DNA from: Dehalococcoidia bacterium
GTDB lineage: Bacteria > Chloroflexota > Dehalococcoidia > UBA3495
DNA: 19,236 nucleotides
Assembly (NCBI GenBank): GCA_002730485.1
Contig: PCAH01000108.1
Span: 1-19,236 of the forward strand
Reading direction: 5' to 3'
Below are positions 13,896-19,236 of the stretch, in pieces. Positions within the stretch are counted from its first letter, which is position 1. Every line of letters starts with the position of its first letter. The position numbers and the translations under genes are program-made. Below the pieces are notes generated by a model. The model did no database searches, was not told the origin of the DNA, and worked only from the letters and a program-made list of their open reading frames with translations.

Positions 13896-15269
13896 ATGGA
13901 TCGGACCACTGAAATGCTGGCGTCCTACGCCTGCCGACTCAGCTATGAAGACCTGGACCCAAAAACTGTCCACCAGGTAAAACGCACCCTGGTGGACACC
14001 ATGGGTTGTGCCATGGGCGGCTTCGTCTCTGAACCGGCAAAGATCGCCCGCAGCATGGCTTCGTCCCTCACCAGCAACAACCCGTCGCGGGTGCTCGGCA
14101 CCGCCGATTACACCTCGCCTGATATGGCCGCCTTCGCCAACGGTGTCATGGTCCGGTACCTTGATTGCAACGACTCATACTTCTCACCAGGCGGTGGTCA
14201 CCCATCCGACATGATCACAGCAGTGATGGCACTGGCGGACCCCATGCTCTCCGACGGGCGCACGATCGTCACCGCCATCGCCCTGGCCTACGAGATCTTT
14301 TGCCGTACCTCCGACCAGGTGGTAATCGGCGACCTGGGCTGGGATCAAGGCATATTCAGCGTGATCGGTGCCGCCTGTGGAGCAGGCAAGATACTTGGTC
14401 TGGACCAAGAGCAGATGGGTAACGCCATCTCCCTGGCCATCACCCCATCCGTCCCGCTGGCAGTGACCAGAAGCGGTGAACTGTCCATGTGGAAGGGCTG
14501 CGCCACCGCAGCATCTTCCCGTTCGGCGGTGTTTGCCGCCATGCTGGCCGCAGAGGGCATGAGCGGCCCGGGAGAGCCCTTCGACGGCAAACGGGGCCTC
14601 TGGGAGCAGGCCGTCGGCAAACCGGTGGAGATTACCGACTTCCCATTGGGTGGCAGCAGGAAGGACGACGACCCGTTCCGCATCAACCAGACCATCGTAA
14701 AGAGTTACCCATCTCAGATACACACCCAAGCGCCCATCGGACTTGCCTTGGAGCTGGCGAAAGAGGTGTCTCTGGCCGACATCAAATCGATCCACATCGA
14801 CACCTATCATACCGCCGCCAGCACCGCTTCCAGCGAGCCCGAAAAATGGGACCCCAAGACCAGGGAGACCGCCGACCACAGCATCCCATTCCTGGTGGCA
14901 GCGGCCTTCCAAGAGGGCGCCGTTACCCCCGGGAGTTTCACACCCCAGGGCATTGCCGACGCCACCAAACGCGCCACCATGGCCAAGATGACTCTTTCCG
15001 AAGACAAGGAATTCACCGCCAATTTCCCGGACCAGTACAACTGCCGGATCACCGTCACCGACCAAGCGGGCAAGGTGCACACCGCCCACACGGCCTACTC
15101 CAAAGGCCACAAGAACAACCCGTTGGACGACAGCGAGTTGGAGGGCAAGTTCCGGAGCTTCGCGTCTAGTGTTCTCACCGACATGCAATGTGATCAGGCG
15201 TTGGAGACCCTTTGGGCTTTTGATGAGGCCACCGACATGGACGAGTTATTCGACGGACTGGTCGTATAG
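13896..15269 (+). CDS. MmgE/PrpD family protein
   Basis: A 457-residue protein of the MmgE/PrpD family, which includes 2-methylcitrate dehydratase and cis-aconitate decarboxylase. Visible landmarks are VDTMGCAMGG (about 33-42), ANGVMVRYLDCNDSY (about 81-95) with GGHPSDMITAVMALAD just after, WKGCATAASSRSAVFAAMLAAEGMSGP (about 199-225) with PFDGKRGLW, and VKSYPSQIHTQAPI near 267-280. The length is normal. AAGGA lies seven bases before the ATG. No citrate synthase (prpC) or lyase (prpB) is adjacent, so a role in the methylcitrate cycle is not supported. It more likely acts on another hydroxy or tricarboxylic acid. It is followed by the SirB1-like gene only six bases later. Confidence 0.92.
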   Translation: MDRTTEMLASYACRLSYEDLDPKTVHQVKRTLVDTMGCAMGGFVSEPAKIARSMASSLTSNNPSRVLGTADYTSPDMAAFANGVMVRYLDCNDSYFSPGGGHPSDMITAVMALADPMLSDGRTIVTAIALAYEIFCRTSDQVVIGDLGWDQGIFSVIGAACGAGKILGLDQEQMGNAISLAITPSVPLAVTRSGELSMWKGCATAASSRSAVFAAMLAAEGMSGPGEPFDGKRGLWEQAVGKPVEITDFPLGGSRKDDDPFRINQTIVKSYPSQIHTQAPIGLALELAKEVSLADIKSIHIDTYHTAASTASSEPEKWDPKTRETADHSIPFLVAAAFQEGAVTPGSFTPQGIADATKRATMAKMTLSEDKEFTANFPDQYNCRITVTDQAGKVHTAHTAYSKGHKNNPLDDSELEGKFRSFASSVLTDMQCDQALETLWAFDEATDMDELFDGLVV

Positions 15270-15275
15270 AAGTCC

Positions 15276-16118
15276 ATGGCCTCTGCCTCCGAATTCCGAA
15301 ACCTCTTTACCCAGCATGTCCGGAGACCCGATGAGGACATCTATCTGGACTTAGCCGCTCTATACCTGGCTGGTGAAGAATACCCGGAACTCGATGTAAC
15401 CTCCAACCTGGCTCATCTGGACGCATTTGCAACCCAGGTATCCGCAAGGGTCACCTACAGAGCCGAACCCGCCACGGTCGCCCGCGCCATTTCCGGTTAC
15501 CTGTTTCATGAGGTCGGATTCCACGGAAACTCCGCTGAATACTACAGCCCAGATAACAGTTTCTTGAACCGGGTCATGGAGACGCGCACCGGGATACCCA
15601 TCACACTTTCGCTGCTCTTTCTTGAGGTGGCTCGCCGTCTGGACCTGCGGTGTTCCGGTGTGGGATTGCCAGGTCATTTCATCGTTCGGTTGGATGATTC
15701 CGGAGAGTATCTGGACCCCTTCAACGCCGGCGTCCCTCTTTCAGCGGCCGATTGCAGGACGCTGGTTCAGAAGATGTCCGGCGGTCACCTGGAATGGACC
15801 GATGAGTTTCTGATCCCCTGCACCAAGCACGACATCCTCTTCCGGATGCTGAACAACCTGAAGAGTGTCTACATGCAGAGCAAAAGCTACACCAAGGCTG
15901 TTGGCATCATCGAACGGATGACCATCATCAGCCCGGGCCTGCCATCCCTCCATCAGGAGCAAGCGTGGTGCCACGCCCAGCAGCAGGAGTACCGGGCGGC
16001 CATTGCGGCCCTAGAAAGCTACCTGGAACATTCCAAGGCCGCCGGCAGCTCCGAAGACACCAAGCAGGTCCAAGACCAGATCGACGGGTTATGGTCCCCT
16101 TTAAGCAGGTTGAACTGA
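15276..16118 (+). CDS. SirB1-family transglutaminase-like protein with TPR-like C-terminus
   Basis: A 280-residue protein. The N-terminal two thirds match the SirB1/YchA-type transglutaminase-like domain: YLFHEVGFHGNSAEYYSPDNSFLNRVMETRTGIPITLSLLFLEVARRL (about residues 72-119), then VGLPGHFIVRL (about 126-136) and YLDPFNAGVPLS. The C-terminal part (about 185-275) reads as TPR-like helices: LNNLKSVYMQSKSYTKAVGII and QEYRAAIAALESYLE. This layout is typical of the family, whose biochemical role is not settled. It begins six bases after the PrpD stop with only a weak GAAG ribosome site, suggesting translational coupling. Its association with PrpD is probably positional; I see no shared pathway. 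Confidence 0.88.
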   Translation: MASASEFRNLFTQHVRRPDEDIYLDLAALYLAGEEYPELDVTSNLAHLDAFATQVSARVTYRAEPATVARAISGYLFHEVGFHGNSAEYYSPDNSFLNRVMETRTGIPITLSLLFLEVARRLDLRCSGVGLPGHFIVRLDDSGEYLDPFNAGVPLSAADCRTLVQKMSGGHLEWTDEFLIPCTKHDILFRMLNNLKSVYMQSKSYTKAVGIIERMTIISPGLPSLHQEQAWCHAQQQEYRAAIAALESYLEHSKAAGSSEDTKQVQDQIDGLWSPLSRLN

Positions 16119-16168
16119 GCTTGCCGGAAAGACCCTCACTTGGAATCCATTTGGAAAATGCCGCCGTA

Positions 16169-16174
16169 TATAAT
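16169..16174 (+). promoter_or_regulatory. Consensus -10 box upstream of the ECF sigma/anti-sigma operon
   Basis: A perfect TATAAT. No good -35 lies at 16-18 bases (the nearest TTGGAA copies are 12 and 23 bases away), so the promoter may depend on an activator or on another sigma factor. Confidence 0.45.
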
Positions 16175-16176
16175 TA

Positions 16177-16197
16177 CAGACATGAAACGCATGTCTG
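16177..16197 (+). promoter_or_regulatory. Perfect inverted repeat at the ECF operon transcription start
   Basis: CAGACATG (16177-16184), a five-base AAACG spacer and CATGTCTG (16190-16197). The arms are perfectly complementary and begin two bases after the TATAAT box, so the predicted start site falls inside it. This is the geometry of a repressor operator, or of a hairpin at the very 5' end of the mRNA. Confidence 0.5.
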
Positions 16198-16225
16198 AAG
16201 TTTGGGAACTAACCCGGAGAGACCA

Positions 16226-16801
16226 GTGGTCGACTACGAGTCGCTAGACGACCACCAGTTGATACAGCGGATATCCCAGGTGGACAAAGACGCCCTTGAG
16301 GCTCTGTACACCAGGTATCAGACTCCTGTGTATTCTCTGGCGATGTTTATGCTGAAACAACCGGCGCTGGCAGAAGAGGCCACCCAAGATATCTTCTTGA
16401 ACATCTGGTTGAAGGCGTCCAGCTTCAACGCGGAGCGCGGCCAACCCCGTGGTTGGATCATGAGCGTGGCCCACCATAAGATCATCGACCTGATCCGGTC
16501 TCGCAAACGAACCATCGTCAACACCGATCCGGCGGATTACGAGACGCTGGACCTGCTGCCCGACGGTGGTGTACCAACTGAGACCCAGGTTGAGCGATCT
16601 TTGGAACGAGAGCGCATCATGCGGGCGTTGGAGACCATCCCGGAAAACCAGCGTGAAGTGATCATGCTGGCCTACTTTGGAGGGTTATCCCAGTCTGAGA
16701 TGGCCGAGAAATTGGACCAGCCGTTGGGCACGATAAAAACCAGAGTGCGCCTGGCGATGCAGAAGCTGCGCACGGTATTGGAAAACGATGGCTACGAATA
16801 A
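16226..16801 (+). CDS. ECF-type RNA polymerase sigma factor
   Basis: A protein of about 191 residues with sigma-70 regions 2 and 4 only. Region 2 spans about 20-90: DALEALYTRYQTPVYSLA, AEEATQDIFLNIW, then WIMSVAHHKIIDLIRSRKR. Region 4 spans about 128-182: ALETIPENQREVIMLAYFGGLSQSEMAEKL, then GTIKTRVRLAMQKLR. I chose GTG at 16226, with GGAGA five bases upstream. A TTG at 16202, eight codons earlier, is an alternative with a poorer ribosome site. The gene overlaps the anti-sigma gene by 14 bases, the usual coupling for such pairs. It directs transcription of a specific regulon when released by its anti-sigma factor, and probably regulates its own operon. Confidence 0.92.
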   Translation: MVDYESLDDHQLIQRISQVDKDALEALYTRYQTPVYSLAMFMLKQPALAEEATQDIFLNIWLKASSFNAERGQPRGWIMSVAHHKIIDLIRSRKRTIVNTDPADYETLDLLPDGGVPTETQVERSLERERIMRALETIPENQREVIMLAYFGGLSQSEMAEKLDQPLGTIKTRVRLAMQKLRTVLENDGYE

Positions 16802-17741
16802 CCCAAATAATGAACCCAATCAGGGCCACCCGATCGACATGCTGGAGGCGTTTGCCCTAGACGCCCTGGAGCTGGCCGAAGAACTGACCATCCAGGACCA
16901 CCTGGACAACTGCGACCAATGCACCGACATGGTTGGTGGTTACCTGGAAGCTGTTGCCGAACTAGCAGGAGCGGTGGATGCTGAGATGCCGCCTCCCGAT
17001 CTGCGAGCCAGGGTAATGCAAGCCATCTCCCGCGAGGTTCCGCCTGCACCCGCCGCTCCGGAGCCACGTTTGGTGCCGTCGATAGGCGACAGTTTCATGG
17101 ACAGCCGATTGATCCGTGTCCTAGCACCCCTGGCAGCTTCTGCGGCCATCGTCCTCGTCCTTATTGCCGTGACCATGAACGTGCGCATATCCAACCAGGT
17201 GGACGACCTGAAGGTTGAAAACGTCAATCTACAGGCGAGCCTGGACTCTAACGTCGCCACCATGACCGCCCAGATAGGTGCAGCTACCATAGCCGACACG
17301 GCAGTCATGGAACGGGTACTGAAACTACAACAGGCCAGTTACGAGTTGGCCCAACCTGACAACATGTCGCTGGAACTTCACCCGCCCTCAACGGGGAGCC
17401 ACTCCCAGGGTATCCTGCTGGTGAGCAATGACGGCAACCGCGGCGTGATCATGGTGGCAGGCATGGACCAGCCTACTGCGGCCGAGGGCTACAACGTCTG
17501 GCTGATGCGCGGACAGGATAAGGTCTGGGTTGGACAGGTAGTCACCGATGATCGCGGTTGGGGCACTGTGTCACTGACTCTCCCCGAGTCCATCATGGAC
17601 TTTGAAAAGGTGGAGTTGACCGAGGGTGATAACCGCAGAACCGCAACGCCGCCAACGGATATGGTCCTAGAGGGGAATCTGGTTTCCATGAATACGCCAC
17701 GCCTGGTTACCTACGCTCCCGTGTCCCAGTTCATCAGGTAG
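16788..17741 (+). CDS. Membrane anti-sigma factor (RskA-type, zinc-binding N-terminus)
   Basis: A 317-residue partner of the ECF sigma factor. The N-terminal domain has the ZAS signature H-x3-C-x2-C (H38, C42, C45 in DHLDNCDQC) that binds zinc and holds the sigma factor. One transmembrane helix lies at about 110-130 (VLAPLAASAAIVLVLIAVTM). A predicted coiled coil follows at about 133-185 (DDLKVENVNLQASLD...). A C-terminal RskA-like extracytoplasmic domain is seen at about 200-300 (GVIMVAGMDQ, YNVWLMRGQDKVWVGQ, GWGTVSLTLPE). The sigma-binding end is therefore cytoplasmic and the sensor end outside. Release would be by redox change at the zinc site or by proteolysis. The ATG overlaps the sigma gene. 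Family identity is firm; the signal is unknown. Confidence 0.9.
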   Translation: MATNNPNNEPNQGHPIDMLEAFALDALELAEELTIQDHLDNCDQCTDMVGGYLEAVAELAGAVDAEMPPPDLRARVMQAISREVPPAPAAPEPRLVPSIGDSFMDSRLIRVLAPLAASAAIVLVLIAVTMNVRISNQVDDLKVENVNLQASLDSNVATMTAQIGAATIADTAVMERVLKLQQASYELAQPDNMSLELHPPSTGSHSQGILLVSNDGNRGVIMVAGMDQPTAAEGYNVWLMRGQDKVWVGQVVTDDRGWGTVSLTLPESIMDFEKVELTEGDNRRTATPPTDMVLEGNLVSMNTPRLVTYAPVSQFIR

Positions 17742-17783
17742 GTAACCCAGCTTAACTTCAGCTCAAAACCCAGCCCGCCGCCC

Positions 17784-17813
17784 TTGGCCGTCTGGTTTTT
17801 CGACTGCTATACT
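17784..17813 (+). promoter_or_regulatory. Candidate promoter of the cysteine-rich small gene
   Basis: TTGGCC (17784-17789), an 18-base spacer and TATACT (17808-17813) with an extended TG at 17805-17806. The start would fall near 17820, giving a leader of only about 10-30 bases. Confidence 0.45.
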
Positions 17814-17849
17814 CAGGCCTGATTCAGCGTGAACGGTGTGGTGTGCGTG

Positions 17850-17981
17850 ATGTTAAAAAGAGCCACTTCGGATAATCCCTACGACCTGACCTGCGAGATC
17901 TGTGGCTGCTCCATGGTGGAGCGAAGCTGCAAGATCAAATGCCCCAACTGCGGCTTCACCCGCGACTGCTCAGACCCGTAA
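17850..17981 (+). CDS. 43-residue cysteine-rich zinc-ribbon-like protein
   Basis: The frame from ATG 17850 encodes 43 residues with seven cysteines (positions 15, 18, 20, 27, 31, 34, 40): CEICGC, CKIKC, CPNCGF and a DCSDP ending. The C-x2-C ... C-P-N-C-G-F arrangement is that of a small zinc ribbon. Codon choice and the dense cysteines argue for a real gene despite its size. Possible GTG starts at 17829, 17838, 17841 and 17847 would add up to seven residues, and none has a strong ribosome site. It has its own candidate promoter and lies between the anti-sigma gene and the convergent thyX-like gene, whose stop is 19 bases away. No function can be assigned; a role as a metal-binding accessory or nucleic-acid-binding peptide is speculation. 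Confidence 0.65.
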   Translation: MLKRATSDNPYDLTCEICGCSMVERSCKIKCPNCGFTRDCSDP

Positions 17982-18000
17982 GAGAGCAGCGAGACTACAG

Positions 18001-19236
18001 TTAATCTTCTATCGGGTGGGGCCACCAATCTGGATAATTCCTGAGCTTCAGGTGTTTGAAGAACTGGGGCTGAACTTCAAGCGCCAGCCGCATCGCTGCA
18101 ATCATCGGTTCCCGAATCGCGAAGTGCGCCTCTTCTGAAGTCCGCATCTTGAACAGGTGATACGACTCCCGCAGGTTGAACTTGGTCACCACCCGCCGGT
18201 TATGGGCGTGAGTCACCAGGTACTGGGCCACCAAGGGAGAAACTTCTCTGACCTTCCAAAAGACCTCTTCCGCCGGACTAACTGCTTTCTCAAATTCTGA
18301 TGACAGCCCAGCATCGGCAACCACCTGGGGAATCCTATAACCATGGGCCACGGTCAGCGGCTGGGGCAGGTAAGACATCATCCGATGCCGCTTGAATTCC
18401 CGGTATGCCCCGTAGTCCAACAGGAACTCGAAGGTGTAGTCCACCACCTCGAACTCCCGCACCGGAGCGTCATGCGGGCCAATACCTGCCGAACTCTCGT
18501 CGATTATCGCCTGCCGAGATTCCGTTCCCAGACTTTTTACCTGTTCCAACACCTGATCATAAGAGAGGTTCGAGTAGCGGTAGAGCAACGCCGCCGCCAG
18601 CTTCTCCTCGCCCTGGGGATCCCAGTGGATCATCTTGACTTCGGGGGCGCTGGCGCCGGTCACCTTGCCTGCCATCGGCTTCTCATCGGCGAACCCAAAT
18701 CTTTGCGCCAGCCCTTGTTGCAACCTAGAAGCGCCTTCCAGGTATTCCACTCTGTCGGCGTACTTGATTAGCGTTGGGGTGATTAACCGGCCCTGCTCTC
18801 TCACTGCGTCACCTAGGTGCTGCTCTTCTATCAACTCTGAGGAGACCAGCTTGGTGATCGCATGCTCCAGGGTACGGGCGTTGGCCGTGACTCCAACGTT
18901 GGTCAGCGTCGCCGCCGGCAATATCGCCCGGCAGTGATCTGTAGCCACCCGACTGAGTCGCATGCGGTAGGCGCCGTCCCGCTCCGAGGCGATACGCGGC
19001 GTAATTCCCCGCAGGTATTCCATGCAGCCTTCAATCAGCTTCACGTAGCCCTGGAAAAGTCTCTGGCAGGCGGATTCATACTCTTTCTTCAAGGCCAGAT
19101 GCGAGTCCAACTCTTCCGGGACGTAGTAGTAGTCGTCGGGCATGACCTGGTAGCGGGACGACTTCTCCGTGTATGACGCGAGCCGGTTATCTTCCAGGGT
19201 ATCGACCGCCAGCCGGGAAACATTCTCCACCGCCAG
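18001..19236 (-). CDS. thyX: FAD-dependent thymidylate synthase, double-domain, 5' end outside the window
   Basis: The frame stays open through the right edge (it reads LA before the GTG at 19230), so the true start is probably outside. At least 411 residues are visible, well above a single ThyX of about 220-260. Counting from that GTG, an N-terminal half shows DNRLASYTEKSSRY (14-27), a variant of the ThyX R-H-R-x2-S-x-N-E-x-S-x-R-Y motif, followed by ILPAATLTN and NARTLEHAI (103-125). The C-terminal half shows FEVVDYTFEF (260-269), RHRMMS (281-286) and NLRESYHLF ... AHFAIRE (352-374). ThyX makes dTMP from dUMP using FAD, NADPH and methylenetetrahydrofolate. The split of the motif between halves is unusual. 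Confidence is high for the family, moderate for activity. Confidence 0.85.
   Translation of the reverse strand: MAVENVSRLAVDTLEDNRLASYTEKSSRYQVMPDDYYYVPEELDSHLALKKEYESACQRLFQGYVKLIEGCMEYLRGITPRIASERDGAYRMRLSRVATDHCRAILPAATLTNVGVTANARTLEHAITKLVSSELIEEQHLGDAVREQGRLITPTLIKYADRVEYLEGASRLQQGLAQRFGFADEKPMAGKVTGASAPEVKMIHWDPQGEEKLAAALLYRYSNLSYDQVLEQVKSLGTESRQAIIDESSAGIGPHDAPVREFEVVDYTFEFLLDYGAYREFKRHRMMSYLPQPLTVAHGYRIPQVVADAGLSSEFEKAVSPAEEVFWKVREVSPLVAQYLVTHAHNRRVVTKFNLRESYHLFKMRTSEEAHFAIREPMIAAMRLALEVQPQFFKHLKLRNYPDWWPHPIED

Noticed and set aside
14184..15188. A 334-codon open frame opposite the MmgE/PrpD gene
   Set aside because: It is antisense to a clear, full-length PrpD protein. The Gly/Val/His-rich translation is typical of a GC-rich shadow frame.

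Overview
The window looks like a chromosomal segment from a Chloroflexota bacterium of the Dehalococcoidia/SAR202 type. This is inferred from gene content: a double-length ThyX-like thymidylate synthase, paralogous TPP enzymes, an LLM-class flavin oxidoreductase, MmgE/PrpD, acetamidase/formamidase, a large CHAT-NTPase-TPR protein, and GC-rich coding DNA. No rRNA, tRNA, CRISPR array, integrase or transposase was found.

Layout. The left edge holds the start of a DedA-family membrane protein (minus strand). A small helix-turn-helix gene (550-774, plus) has a clear sigma70-type promoter and shares a bidirectional terminator with the next block. Positions 1013-5840 form a catabolic block: an acetamidase/formamidase and a TPP enzyme on the minus strand, and a second TPP enzyme on the plus strand. 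The two TPP genes are driven by back-to-back promoters with identical -35 and -10 boxes and identical spacing. A 620-base non-coding stretch (5841-6461) follows, rich in foldback repeats.

Positions 6462-12756 are a probable operon. It starts with a 1208-residue CHAT / NB-ARC-like NTPase / TPR protein whose CHAT domain appears to have lost both catalytic residues. Next is an unrecognised 225-residue protein, then an alpha/beta-hydrolase-domain protein whose C-terminus is cut off by a one-base frameshift. A second foldback repeat lies at 12810-12912. A plus-strand run follows: LLM-class oxidoreductase, MmgE/PrpD, and a SirB1-like transglutaminase-fold/TPR protein. Then come an ECF sigma factor with its overlapping membrane anti-sigma factor, preceded by a TATAAT box and a perfect inverted repeat. 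A 43-residue, seven-cysteine protein too short for most gene finders lies at 17850-17981. The minus-strand thymidylate synthase runs off the right edge.

How the genes may work together. The TPP enzymes, amidase, hydrolase, LLM oxidoreductase and PrpD fit an organic-acid or amide breakdown lifestyle, but no specific substrate can be read from the sequence. The ECF/anti-sigma pair is a self-contained envelope or redox sensing module. The most unusual locus is the pseudo-CHAT NTPase with its uncharacterised neighbour, which could be a signalling or defence-type module. That reading is inference from domain architecture only.
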